Shown piece by piece: positions 26,732 to 35,005 of a stretch of 64,000 nucleotides of DNA. The first letter of the stretch is position 1; each line of letters begins with the position of its first letter. Source of the DNA: Bacillota bacterium (GTDB taxonomy: Bacteria > Bacillota > Clostridia > Lachnospirales > Cellulosilyticaceae); contig JAEWMQ010000046.1 in the NCBI GenBank assembly GCA_023393125.1, positions 1-64,000 of the forward strand, given 5' to 3'. Made by a program: the position numbers and the translations under genes. Below the pieces are notes generated by a model. It was not told the origin of the DNA and ran no database searches. It saw nothing but the letters and a program-made list of their open reading frames with translations.

Positions 26732-27193
26732 CTATTTCAAGATGAAAAGAGGCTGACCAAATTCCACCATAGACTCGTTAGCTACTAAAATCTCTACTAC
26801 TTCACCTTCTATTTCTGCCTCTACTTCATTCATTAGCTTCATCGCTTCAATAACACATACCACATCACCTTTTTTAACTTTAGTCCCTACCTCTACAAGA
26901 GGCTTTGCCTTAGGACTACTAGCTGCGTAGAAAGTTCCTACCATAGGTGAAGTAATGGCTTTTGTTGGTGCCTCCTGAGTAGGCGTGGTAGCTGCCTCAT
27001 TCATGATCGCACCATTACTTTGAACTACATTTTGCGCATTTGGTACTGCCTTAGTAGCTTCTGTCATAACGGTTTGATAAACAGTTTGCTCTTTACCAAG
27101 TTTTAACTCAAAATCTTCACACTTAAGAGAAAGCGTAGTTAATTCAGCTTCACTAAAGGCTTTCATAAGTTCTTTAATTACCCCTATCTCCAT
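26732..27193 (-). CDS. accB: Biotin carboxyl carrier protein (BCCP)
   Basis: A 153-residue carrier. The C-terminal biotinyl domain has 'VIEAMKLMNEVEAEIEGEVVEI', where the Lys of 'AMKL' is biotinylated. A Thr/Pro/Ala-rich hinge ('NEAATTPTQEAPTKAI') links it to a short N-terminal dimerisation part. The ATG follows the fabF stop codon without a gap and uses GGGAGG inside fabF, so translation is probably coupled. Confidence 0.96.
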   Translation of the reverse strand: MEIGVIKELMKAFSEAELTTLSLKCEDFELKLGKEQTVYQTVMTEATKAVPNAQNVVQSNGAIMNEAATTPTQEAPTKAITSPMVGTFYAASSPKAKPLVEVGTKVKKGDVVCVIEAMKLMNEVEAEIEGEVVEILVANESMVEFGQPLFILK

Positions 27194-28435
27194 TTAAGCT
27201 TCCTCCCATTTCTTAAAGATTAAAGATGCATTATGACCACCAAAACCAAGAGAATTACTCATAGCATATTGAACTTTTTCTGCTCTTCCCTCACCTGGTA
27301 CATAATCAAGTGGACATGCTTCATCTGCTACTTTATAATTAGCTGTTGGTGGCATAAAGTCATCCTCTACTGCCTTGGCTATAGCAATGGCCTCAATAGC
27401 ACCAGCTGCACCTAATAGATGTCCTGTCATTGATTTAGTAGAGCTAACAGCTACTTTAGTATCTTCTCCAAATACACTTTGAATCGCCATGGTTTCATAA
27501 AGGTCATTGTACTGTGTACTTGTACCATGAGCATTAATATAGTTGACAGCTTCTGTAGTAATATCAGCTTCTCTTAAAGCTTCTACCATGGCTCTAGCAG
27601 CACCTTCGCCGCCTGGTGCAGGTGTAGTAATATGATGTGCATCACCTGTTGCGCCATAGCCAACCACCTCTGCTATAATATGAGCACCTCTTTTTTTAGC
27701 ATGTTCTAAAGTCTCCATTACTAATACACCGGCACCTTCTCCCATAACAAAGCCACTACGTTCTTTATCAAAAGGAATGGATGCTCTCATTGGGTCTTCA
27801 CTAGTTGTTAATGCTGTTAGCGCATTAAAACCGGCAATGCCTAGAGGCGTAATACAAGCTTCACTGCCACCTGCTAGTATCACGTCTTGGAAACCTTGTT
27901 TTAAATATCTATAGGCTTCTCCAATAGAGTGTGTACCAGAAGCACAGGCAGTAACAACCGTAGAGCAAATACCCTTTGCACCTGTATGAATAGCTACATT
28001 ACCTGCTGCCATATTGACAATAGCCATAGGTACAAATAAAGGAGATACTCTTTTAGCTCCTTTTTCATGAAGCTTAATCGTTTCTTGTTCAATGACATCT
28101 AAGGCTCCGATACCACTTCCAATCATGACACCCACCTTATTGGCATCTTCCTCTTCTATATTCAGCTTTGCATTTTCCATTGCTTGTTTACTAGCATAAA
28201 TAGCAAATTGTGAAAATCTAGCTAGTCTTCTTGCTTCTCTTTTGTCAATATACTTTTCTACTTCGAAGTCTGTTACCATTCCTGCTACATGCACATTAGT
28301 CCCTTCGATTTGTAGTTCTTCAGGAAGTGCTTTAATACCACATTTGCCTTCCTTTAAGTTGTTCCAATAAGTCTCTACATCATTTCCTATCGGTGATACT
28401 ACGCCCATTCCAGTAATAACAACTCTATTATTCAT
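27194..28435 (-). CDS. fabF: 3-oxoacyl-ACP synthase II
   Basis: A 413-residue condensing enzyme. It shows the catalytic Cys in 'STVVTACASGTHSIGEA', the His pair in 'INAHGTSTQYNDLYET' and 'KSMTGHLLGAAGAIEAI', and the C-terminal 'SNSLGFGGHNASLIF'. It elongates acyl-ACP with malonyl-ACP. I use ATG 28435 (eight bases after AAGGAG) rather than the GTG two codons upstream, which is too close to the ribosome site. Confidence 0.96.
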   Translation of the reverse strand: MNNRVVITGMGVVSPIGNDVETYWNNLKEGKCGIKALPEELQIEGTNVHVAGMVTDFEVEKYIDKREARRLARFSQFAIYASKQAMENAKLNIEEEDANKVGVMIGSGIGALDVIEQETIKLHEKGAKRVSPLFVPMAIVNMAAGNVAIHTGAKGICSTVVTACASGTHSIGEAYRYLKQGFQDVILAGGSEACITPLGIAGFNALTALTTSEDPMRASIPFDKERSGFVMGEGAGVLVMETLEHAKKRGAHIIAEVVGYGATGDAHHITTPAPGGEGAARAMVEALREADITTEAVNYINAHGTSTQYNDLYETMAIQSVFGEDTKVAVSSTKSMTGHLLGAAGAIEAIAIAKAVEDDFMPPTANYKVADEACPLDYVPGEGRAEKVQYAMSNSLGFGGHNASLIFKKWEEA

Positions 28436-28456
28436 TTTCACTTCTCCTTCTCGTTA

Positions 28457-29200
28457 TTACATGGCCATACCGCCATCTACTTTAATAACCTCTCCTGTAA
28501 TATAGCTTGAAAGATCACTTGCCAAAAATACTGCCACATTAGCTACTTCTTCACTATCTCCAAAACGTTTCATAGGAATACTTGCCATGGCACTCTCTTT
28601 AACACGATCTGGAAGTACTTCTGTCATATCGGTTGTAATAAAACCTGGTGCAATAGCATTTACACGAATTTTCTTACCAGCAAATTCTTTAGCTACTGAT
28701 TTGGTAAACCCAATAACTCCTGCCTTAGAAGCTGCATAGTTACTTTGCCCAGCATTCCCATTGATACCAATTACTGAGGTCATATTAATAATGCTCCCAC
28801 CCGTTTTCATCATAGCTCTAGTAGCATGTTTACTGCAGTTGAAAACACCTTTTAAGTTAACATCTAACACATCTTGGAACTCTTTTTCAGTCATTCTAAG
28901 AAGTAACATATCTTTGGTAATACCTGCATTATTAACTAAAATATCTATTTTACCAAAAGCAGCTATAGCACCTTCAATGAGCCCTTGTGCTTCTTCAAAT
29001 TTTGCTACATTGGCGCAAAGTGCAATAGCCTTACCGCCTAATGCTATAATCTCAGTTACTACGCTCTCGGCTTCTTCTTTTCTAGCTTCACTACTATAGT
29101 TAATCACAACACTTGCACCTTGCTTTGCAAAGCACATGGCAATAGCTTTACCTATGCCTCGTACACTGCCTGTAATAACAGCTACCTTATCTTTAAGCAT
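28457..29200 (-). CDS. fabG: 3-oxoacyl-ACP reductase
   Basis: A 247-residue short-chain dehydrogenase. It has the cofactor loop 'ITGSVRGIGKAIAMCFA', 'NNAGIT', the catalytic Ser in 'MTSVIGINGNAGQSNYAASKAGVIGFTKS' with YxxxK, and the 'KVDGGMAM' end. NADPH-dependent reduction of 3-oxoacyl-ACP. Its start overlaps the fabD end by 8 nt. Confidence 0.96.
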   Translation of the reverse strand: MLKDKVAVITGSVRGIGKAIAMCFAKQGASVVINYSSEARKEEAESVVTEIIALGGKAIALCANVAKFEEAQGLIEGAIAAFGKIDILVNNAGITKDMLLLRMTEKEFQDVLDVNLKGVFNCSKHATRAMMKTGGSIINMTSVIGINGNAGQSNYAASKAGVIGFTKSVAKEFAGKKIRVNAIAPGFITTDMTEVLPDRVKESAMASIPMKRFGDSEEVANVAVFLASDLSSYITGEVIKVDGGMAM

Positions 29201-30137
29201 TGTTTTTACCTACCTTTTCTAATACATTCTGCATGGTGGCACTATCCTCTACATTTAAAATAGTCGCTTCTGGTGCCATCTTTTTAACTAAGTTACTTAA
29301 TGTACATTTAGGACCCACCTCAATAAAGGTGTCAAATCCTTGACTCACTAAATAATGAATACTTTCTCTAAAACGTACACCTTTAACGACTTGAAGAGGA
29401 ATATTCTCTATAACCTCTTCTCTATTCATAGGTCTAGCACTCACATTACTGATTACCTCTACTTGTGGCTTCTTGAAATCAAGGGTCACAAGCTCTTTTG
29501 CTAACTTTTCCTTAGCTTCTTCCATAAGTGAACTATGAAAAGCGCCACTTACTTTAAGCGGTAAAACACGTTTAGCGCCTGCTTCCTTTAATTTTAAGCT
29601 AGCTAGCTCTAATGCTTCTTTTACGCCAGCTATGGTTACTTGTCCTTCACAGTTATCATTAGCCACTTCCACTGGTAAATGACTCTCCTTGCTAACCGCC
29701 TCACAAACTGCTTTGATTTCTTCTATCCCAAGGCCAATGACTGCTGACATGCCGCCTGGATTTTTATTGGCTGCTTCTTCCATATAAGTTGCTCTTTTAT
29801 CAACTAATGTTAAAGCTGTTTTAAAATCTAAAGCCCCACTAGCAGTAATGGCATCATATTCACCAAGACTAAAGCCAAGCATGGCATCTGCTATTAGGCC
29901 TTCTGCTTCTAGAGCCTTATAAACCGCGTAGTTGGTTGTAAAAAGGGCAGCTTGAGTATAACGTGTTTGATTAATAAGTGCATGAGAATCAGTGAAGCAT
30001 ACTTCTCTTACGTCCCAATCAAGGACGCTAGCTGCTTCGTCAAATATTTGTTTTACAATAATATAAGAATCGTATAAGTCCTTGCCCATACCAACGTACT
30101 GTGCACCTTGGCCTGGAAATAATATGGCTGCTTTCAT
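29193..30137 (-). CDS. fabD: Malonyl-CoA:ACP transacylase
   Basis: A 314-residue acyltransferase. 'FPGQGAQYVGMGKDLY' is the oxyanion region, 'GFSLGEYDAITASGAL' carries the catalytic Ser, and 'SGAFHSSLMEEA' the catalytic His. ATG 30137 follows GGAGG by eight bases; the GTG three codons upstream overlaps that ribosome site and is rejected. It loads malonyl groups onto AcpP. Confidence 0.95.
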   Translation of the reverse strand: MKAAILFPGQGAQYVGMGKDLYDSYIIVKQIFDEAASVLDWDVREVCFTDSHALINQTRYTQAALFTTNYAVYKALEAEGLIADAMLGFSLGEYDAITASGALDFKTALTLVDKRATYMEEAANKNPGGMSAVIGLGIEEIKAVCEAVSKESHLPVEVANDNCEGQVTIAGVKEALELASLKLKEAGAKRVLPLKVSGAFHSSLMEEAKEKLAKELVTLDFKKPQVEVISNVSARPMNREEVIENIPLQVVKGVRFRESIHYLVSQGFDTFIEVGPKCTLSNLVKKMAPEATILNVEDSATMQNVLEKVGKNNA

Positions 30138-30149
30138 TTTTACCACCTC

Positions 30150-31115
30150 CTATTTGTTTTTAATTTGGCTCATCATATCATCTAGCCCTTCTATCTTGCC
30201 TGCTAATACCTGATTAAGCTCTAGCATCAATTCTTCTACCATTTCTTTTGCAGTTTGTTCTTTAGTAATCATTCCTGAGATTTGACCAGCAAGTACTGAT
30301 CCTCTCATGATATCTCCTTCTACAGCTGCTCTTCTTAGAGCTCCTGTCCCTAATTTTTCTAGTTCCTCAGGTGTTGCTCCTGATTTTTCTAATTGTGCAA
30401 ATTCCCTAGTAAGTTGATTACGAAGGCTTCTTACTGGATGTCCTGTTGAACGTCCTGTTACTACTGCATCAATATCTGAGGCCTTAAGTACCCTTTGCTT
30501 GTAACTATCTGGAATATCACATTCCTTAGCTACTAAGAATCTTGTACCCATTTGCACACCTTGTGCACCTAGCATAAAGGCTGCTGCAATACCTCTACCA
30601 TCTCCGATACCGCCAGCTGCAATAACTGGAATATTCACTGCATCTACAACTTGTGGTACAAGGGCCATGGTGCTTAATTCACCAATATGACCACCTGACT
30701 CACCACCTTCAGCAATCACAGCATCAGCCCCGCATTTTTCCATGCGTTTAGCAAGTGCTACAGAAGGTACTACTGGAATTACCTTAATTCCAGCACTTTT
30801 CCAAAGCTCCATATATTTGCCTGGATTACCTGCTCCTGTTGTTACCATACTTACGCCTTCCTCTGCAACAACCTGTGCCACTTCGTCTACATAAGGACTA
30901 AGAAGCATAATGTTCACACCAAAGGGTTTATTCGTTAAAGCTTTACACGCTCTAATTTCTTGGCGTAGCCAGTCACTAGGGGCATGACCTGCTGCAATAA
31001 TACCTAATCCCCCTGCCTCAGAAACTGCTGCGGCTATACTATGAGTAGCCACCCATGCCATTCCACCTTGAATAATGGGGTAGGAAATCCCCAGTAAATC
31101 ACATATTGTTTTCAT
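30150..31115 (-). CDS. fabK: Enoyl-ACP reductase II (FMN)
   Basis: A 321-residue FMN-dependent TIM-barrel reductase, the triclosan-insensitive type found in many Clostridia and streptococci. It has 'YPIIQGGMAWVATHSIAAAVSEAGGLG', the catalytic His in 'EGGESGGHIGE', and the FMN phosphate region 'IAAGGIGDGRGIAAAFMLGAQGVQMGTRF'. It does the last reduction of each cycle. Its presence inside the operon and the absence of fabI support FabK as the main enoyl reductase. A second, more distant relative lies at 33842. Confidence 0.93.
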   Translation of the reverse strand: MKTICDLLGISYPIIQGGMAWVATHSIAAAVSEAGGLGIIAAGHAPSDWLRQEIRACKALTNKPFGVNIMLLSPYVDEVAQVVAEEGVSMVTTGAGNPGKYMELWKSAGIKVIPVVPSVALAKRMEKCGADAVIAEGGESGGHIGELSTMALVPQVVDAVNIPVIAAGGIGDGRGIAAAFMLGAQGVQMGTRFLVAKECDIPDSYKQRVLKASDIDAVVTGRSTGHPVRSLRNQLTREFAQLEKSGATPEELEKLGTGALRRAAVEGDIMRGSVLAGQISGMITKEQTAKEMVEELMLELNQVLAGKIEGLDDMMSQIKNK

Positions 31116-31136
31116 TACTGTATGTCTCCTTATGGT

Positions 31137-31361
31137 TTATTGTTGATTAGTAATATAGTTAAGTGCGTCACCTACAGTTTGAATTTTTTCTAAATCTTCA
31201 TTTTCAATAGAGATACCAAATTCTTCTTCGATTCCCATAACAACTTCAAATAAATCTAATGAGTCAGCTCCTAAATCTTCACGGAAAGTAGCTTCTGGTG
31301 TTACTTCACTTACCTCTACACTTAATTTGTCTGCGATAACTGCTTGTAATCTTTCTAACAT
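31137..31361 (-). CDS. acpP: Acyl carrier protein
   Basis: A 74-residue, strongly acidic protein with the phosphopantetheine attachment Ser in 'GADSLDLFEVVMGIEEEFG'. Ribosome site AGGAGG precedes ATG 31361. It is separated from fabH by a 115-nt gap. Confidence 0.97.
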   Translation of the reverse strand: MLERLQAVIADKLSVEVSEVTPEATFREDLGADSLDLFEVVMGIEEEFGISIENEDLEKIQTVGDALNYITNQQ

Positions 31362-31476
31362 ATTGAATTCCTCCTAAAATTTTTTAATTGATCTATCCTA
31401 AAAGGCCAATAGCCTGTTGGATGCTAGTTAGCAATGAAGATTTGATTTTAAATTCTTCATTCTTAATTCTTAATTT
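31362..31476. other. fabH-acpP gap with short AT repeats
   Basis: Contains three close copies of AATTAAGAAT-like sequence (on the minus strand) just after the fabH stop, then a weak G/C-containing hairpin (31400-31420). No strong terminator or promoter is visible, so read-through from fabH to acpP is likely. The repeat resembles the one after pepA. Confidence 0.45.
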
Positions 31477-32454
31477 TTAATTGCTCTTCTTGCTCCACTC
31501 AAATAACATGGTTCCCCAAGTAAGACCGGCTCCAAAGCCTGAAGCAATAAGTTTATCCCCCTCTTTTAACTGAGGGCTTAAGTCATATAAGGCCATAGGA
31601 ATGCTGGCTGCTGATGTGTTACCATGTAAATCTAAGTTCTTGAAAAATTTCTCTTTTGGAACTTTTAGATGACTTGCTACTCGGTCCATAATACGTGAAT
31701 TCGCTTGATGTAAAATATACCAGTCAATAGCATCTGCACTATAACCTGCTATACTTAAAACTTCTTCTATACTTTTAGGTACTGTTGTTGTAGCAAAACT
31801 ATAAACACCTTTGCCATCCATCTTAATGGCTGGTTTTATTTCTTCCTTTTCATAAAAGGTATGATCAAAGCCTGCTGTTTCTAAGGTGATCTGTTCAGCA
31901 CCATCAGGCCTTGCACCTGTTATAATATGATAAATTTTATTATCCTCAGTTCCTTCATAAACAACGGCACCTGCACCATCTGCAAATAAAACACAGGTAC
32001 TTCTATCTTTCCAATCTACTACCTTGCTTAAAACCTCTGACCCAATAACAAGTGCATTGTGAGCTATACCTGTCTGAATGAGACTATGTGCTAATTGAGT
32101 GGCATAAACAAAACCACTGCAGGCAGCTGTCACATCAAAGCAAGTCGCTTTTTCTATACCAAGTGCCTCTGCCACTTTGCAGGCTGTACTAGGCATCATG
32201 GTATCTGGCGAAACCGTAGCCACTATAACAAGATCTATAGATTCCTTGCTGAGCTCACTAGCTTCTAATGCTTCTAAAGCTGCTTCTATTGCTAAAGTAG
32301 TAGTCGTTTCAGTAGTAGCAATATGTCTCGATTTAATGCCTGTTCGACTAGCTATCCACTCATCAGACGTGTCCACTAACTGACTAAGTTCATCATTGGA
32401 TACGATTTTCTTTGGTACTGCTTTCCCTAATCCTTTTATCCTCATTCCAATCAT
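31477..32454 (-). CDS. fabH: 3-oxoacyl-ACP synthase III
   Basis: A 325-residue initiating condensing enzyme. The catalytic triad is visible: Cys in 'VTAACSGFVYA', His in 'LHQANSRIMDRVA' and Asn in 'HGNTSAASIPMAL'. It joins acetyl-CoA (or a branched primer) to malonyl-ACP. ATG 32454 overlaps the fabT stop (ATGA) and follows AGGAG by eight bases. Confidence 0.96.
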   Translation of the reverse strand: MIGMRIKGLGKAVPKKIVSNDELSQLVDTSDEWIASRTGIKSRHIATTETTTTLAIEAALEALEASELSKESIDLVIVATVSPDTMMPSTACKVAEALGIEKATCFDVTAACSGFVYATQLAHSLIQTGIAHNALVIGSEVLSKVVDWKDRSTCVLFADGAGAVVYEGTEDNKIYHIITGARPDGAEQITLETAGFDHTFYEKEEIKPAIKMDGKGVYSFATTTVPKSIEEVLSIAGYSADAIDWYILHQANSRIMDRVASHLKVPKEKFFKNLDLHGNTSAASIPMALYDLSPQLKEGDKLIASGFGAGLTWGTMLFEWSKKSN

Positions 32455-32927
32455 AACTTATTCTCCTTGAATTGTTTGGCCTTAAAATAGGCTTGTTGCT
32501 CTTCTACAAAGTGTACTAAACTTTCTAGAGATTGAATTAAAATTTGGTGCTCATCTTCCTTTAAGCCTTGTAACATACGTCTTACCATATGTCTATGAAA
32601 GTGGTCATGTAGTCTCCAAGCTAATTTTCCCTTTTTGGTGAGCATAAGATGAACAATACGTCTATCCTCTTCCTTATCACTTCTTACTACATATTCCTTT
32701 TTTACAAGGCGATTAATAGTTACTGTGAGGCTCCCTACTGTAATACCTAACTTATGAGCTGTTTCAGTCATGGTTTTGCCTTTAAGTTCAATAGCCTCAA
32801 TAGCATGTAACTCTGTGATGGTTAAATCACTAAAAGGACCTTCTTTTAACACATCTTTCTCAAGTGTAAGAATTTTATTAAAGGAATTCACAAGCAAGGT
32901 GTTTACAATCTCAATTGAGTCCTCCAA
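32451..32927 (-). CDS. fabT: MarR-family regulator of fatty-acid synthesis (FabT-like)
   Basis: A 158-residue MarR protein. The winged helix at about 55-110 has 'MTETAHKLGITVGSLTVTINRLVKKEYVVRSDKEEDRRIVHLMLTKKG'. As first gene of the fab/acc operon and by analogy with streptococcal FabT, it should repress the operon when long-chain acyl-ACP is abundant. TTG 32927 is the start (GGGAGG eight bases before). Palindromes of the ACTTTGA...TCAAAGT type overlap its own promoter and a divergent promoter, so autoregulation is likely. Confidence 0.92.
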   Translation of the reverse strand: MEDSIEIVNTLLVNSFNKILTLEKDVLKEGPFSDLTITELHAIEAIELKGKTMTETAHKLGITVGSLTVTINRLVKKEYVVRSDKEEDRRIVHLMLTKKGKLAWRLHDHFHRHMVRRMLQGLKEDEHQILIQSLESLVHFVEEQQAYFKAKQFKENKL

Positions 32928-32968
32928 CTTTTCTTCCTCCCTTCAAGTGAAATAAGCAAAATACTTTT

Positions 32969-33001
32969 ACTTTGTATTTCAAAGTATTTTATTTTCAAAG
33001 T
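32969..33001 (-). promoter_or_regulatory. FabT-type operators at the fab operon promoter
   Basis: ACTTTGAAATACAAAGT (32969-32985, minus strand) is a near-perfect palindrome. Directly upstream ACTTTGAAAATAAAATA (32985-33001) has one good half-site that overlaps the -10 box. A repressor bound here would block the fab promoter. Confidence 0.8.
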
Positions 33002-33027
33002 ATATGACTTCATCTGCATTTTGTCAA
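32999..33027 (-). promoter_or_regulatory. Consensus sigma-A promoter of the fab/acc operon
   Basis: On the minus strand TTGACA (33022-33027), a 17-bp spacer and TATACT (32999-33004): near-perfect sigma-A. The -10 runs straight into a FabT half-site (TATACTTTGA). Confidence 0.9.
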
Positions 33028-33061
33028 TACATTTTTTTACATTTACGAATTGATTTCTTTA

Positions 33062-33090
33062 TTGACAATTTTGCGCTTTCTTCATATACT
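33062..33090 (+). promoter_or_regulatory. Divergent consensus sigma-A promoter toward the FabK-like gene
   Basis: TTGACA (33062-33067), a 17-bp spacer and TATACT (33085-33090). The element mirrors the fab promoter, including the TATACTTTGA fusion of -10 and operator. The first gene downstream is at 33842. Confidence 0.88.
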
Positions 33091-33125
33091 TTGATTATCA
33101 AAGTCTTTACTTTGAATATCAAAAT
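33088..33125 (+). promoter_or_regulatory. Pair of FabT-type operators on the divergent promoter
   Basis: ACTTTGATTATCAAAGT (33088-33104) is a perfect palindrome around one central base; ACTTTGAATATCAAAAT (33109-33125) is a near match. Centres are 21 bp apart, two helical turns. Together they cover the -10 and the expected start of transcription. Confidence 0.85.
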
Positions 33126-33186
33126 AAATGTTTTTTATTGATTCAGCTATACAAACAGAGATTTAAATAGCAATGTATATAGCAAG

Positions 33187-33397
33187 GTACCGCCATGTCA
33201 GAAGAGAATGGTGCTTGGTTTCAGCTGCTGTCTCGGCTCACTAAGCAGTTCTAAACTTGTAGCCCTTATGAACGGCTGAAAACTCGCTAGCGCTCAAACA
33301 CTCAGCCTAAAACCCATAAGGGCTCCTTCGTTAAGAACTGCTAAGCTTACCTCCAAGGCACCCTACACCAATCCCCATCCCCTCCTGACTTGGCTAC
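33187..33397. repeat. Long-hairpin repeat, copy 2 (211 bp, core in minus orientation)
   Basis: The arms are complementary along the unit (for example AGCAGTTCTAA with TTAAGAACTGCT, TGGTGCTTGG with CCAAGGCACC, GCCCTTAT with ATAAGGGC). The centre contains the family core in reverse (GAACGGCTGAAAACTCGC, CTCAAACACTCAG, CTAAAACCC). The arm sequence is unrelated to that of copies 1 and 3, but pairing is kept. Confidence 0.88.
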
Positions 33398-33548
33398 TAC
33401 TATGCAAGAACAGTCTATTTAACTGCTTTATGCGTTATTATTGCTAGGGCGAAATATGAGAAAATGGCTTATAAGCTTAAACTATCATTATATTTTTCTC
33501 CCGCCGTTTTATTCTCAGGAACGTTTATAAGTTTAGTAACGTTTGGAA

Positions 33549-33742
33549 GAAATGAGAGGGGAGGGCTATCTGGAAGGGTGACTTGGGAGAGTTTTTTAGA
33601 GACACTTGGCGAGTGTTTTGGATGGGGTTTAGTGCGAGTGTCTGAGCGTAGCGAGTTTTCGCACGTTCATCCAAATAAACGAGCCTAGTGCCTCAAAAAA
33701 CTTGAACCGGAACCCTGGAAGATAGGTCTGCCCTCTCATTTC
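33549..33742. repeat. Long-hairpin repeat, copy 3 (194 bp, core in plus orientation)
   Basis: Ends GAAATGAGAGGG and CCCTCTCATTTC, like copies 1 and 4. Core GGGTTTAGTGCGAGTGTCTG, then AGCGTAGCGAGTTTTCGCAC. It lies 151 bp after copy 2 in the opposite orientation and reaches to 100 bp before the FabK-like gene, so an mRNA from the FabT-controlled promoter would contain both hairpins in its leader. Confidence 0.9.
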
Positions 33743-33841
33743 CTCCCATCAGCTCTTCTCATAAACTCCCCTCAAATTTCTGTTGATGTTAGTACCTGAA
33801 TAATTACCATTTTATTTAATTTAATACATGGAGTTGATCTA

Positions 33842-34894
33842 ATGAACTTAATTCATTTGCCTTTTGGCAATTTAAAAGCAAAATTCCCCATCATTCAAGG
33901 TGGTATGGGCGTAGGTATTTCTTTACATCAGTTAGCTGGTCATGTAGCTAAAAGCGGGGGAATCGGTATTATCTCTGCTGCTCAAGTAGGTTACCGTGAA
34001 CCTGATTTTCTAACGAATACCTTAACTGCTAACTTACGCAGTTTAAAAGATGAGATATTAAAAGCGAAAGCCATTGCCCCTCAAGGTATTATAGGGGTTA
34101 ATATTATGGTGGCTTTAAAGCATTACGGTGAGTTTGCAAAAAAAGCGGTAGAAGCTGGTGCTGATCTTATTATTTCTGGCGCTGGACTTCCTTTAGACTT
34201 ACCCCTTTTCACAAAAGGTAGTGCTACCAAAATAGCTCCTATTGTTTCATCAGGGAAGGCTGCTAGTGTTATTTGTCGTATGTGGGATCGTAAGCATCAA
34301 GTAGCACCTGACTGCATTGTTGTGGAAGGGCCTTTAGCCGGAGGACATTTAGGTTTTTCTCTGGAAGCTATTGAAGAAAATCCTAATGTATTAGATATTA
34401 TGAAAGACGTCAAAGAAGTCGTTAAAGACTATGAAGAAAAGTATGAAAAAGCTATTCCAGTTATTGTAGCCGGTGGTATTTACACAGGTGAGGATGTACG
34501 CCTTGCCTTAGACAATGGTGCTGATGGGGTACAGATGGGAACGCGCTTTGTAACTACTTATGAATGTGATGCTGCCCCTGCTTACAAAGAGGCTTATATC
34601 AAAGCACAAAAAGAAGATATTCACATTATTAAAAGTCCTGTTGGGATGCCTGGCCGTGCCATTTTAAACGACTATATTAAAAATACACCAGGTAATAAAG
34701 CCTGCTTTTACCATTGCATTGAGAAATGTGGTGTAACAACAATCCCTTACTGCATTTCTAAAGCACTTATTTCTGCTGCTAAAGGAGATACAGACCATGC
34801 ACTTCTTTTCTGTGGTAGCAATGCCTATAAAGCGACACATTTAGAATCAGTAGCTGATATTTTTGAAGAAATTAAAACTTCACTTGAAAAATAA
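33842..34894 (+). CDS. FabK/nitronate monooxygenase-family flavoenzyme
   Basis: A 350-residue FMN TIM-barrel enzyme. It has 'FPIIQGGMGVGISLHQLAGHVAKSGGIG', the catalytic His in 'EGPLAGGHLGF', and the FMN site 'VIVAGGIYTGEDVRLALDNGADGVQMGTRFVTT'. The long C-terminus with 'CFYHCIEKCG' is typical of the nitronate monooxygenase branch rather than FabK. The upstream divergent promoter carries FabT-type operators, which suggests a lipid-related role (for example an alternative enoyl reductase), but this is inferred. The ribosome site (GGAG) is modest. The ~745-nt leader is almost filled by hairpin copies 2 and 3. Confidence 0.88.
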   Translation: MNLIHLPFGNLKAKFPIIQGGMGVGISLHQLAGHVAKSGGIGIISAAQVGYREPDFLTNTLTANLRSLKDEILKAKAIAPQGIIGVNIMVALKHYGEFAKKAVEAGADLIISGAGLPLDLPLFTKGSATKIAPIVSSGKAASVICRMWDRKHQVAPDCIVVEGPLAGGHLGFSLEAIEENPNVLDIMKDVKEVVKDYEEKYEKAIPVIVAGGIYTGEDVRLALDNGADGVQMGTRFVTTYECDAAPAYKEAYIKAQKEDIHIIKSPVGMPGRAILNDYIKNTPGNKACFYHCIEKCGVTTIPYCISKALISAAKGDTDHALLFCGSNAYKATHLESVADIFEEIKTSLEK

Positions 34895-34906
34895 AATTAA
34901 ATCAAT

Positions 34907-34950
34907 AAAAACGGTCATTTGGCAACCCTCACTACCAAATGACCGTTTTT
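34907..34950 (+). terminator. Terminator after the FabK-like gene
   Basis: AAAAACGGTCATTTGG pairs perfectly with CCAAATGACCGTTTTT; loop of 12 nt. Confidence 0.93.
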
Positions 34951-35005
34951 AACTATAGATGGGAGTTTGTCTATAGTACGACATAAAACCTTTAGTCCCT
35001 TATTA

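Noticed and set aside
31362..31476. Internal terminator or promoter before acpP
   Set aside because: The only hairpin has a 4-bp stem and no T-run; no consensus promoter was found.
33464..33688. Small ORF starting MAYKLKLSLYFS, with a related ORF at 48096-48278
   Set aside because: The two match because they lie in the duplicated linker. Their differences fall on all codon positions, most change the amino acid, and both run into the hairpin repeat in different ways. Not a gene.
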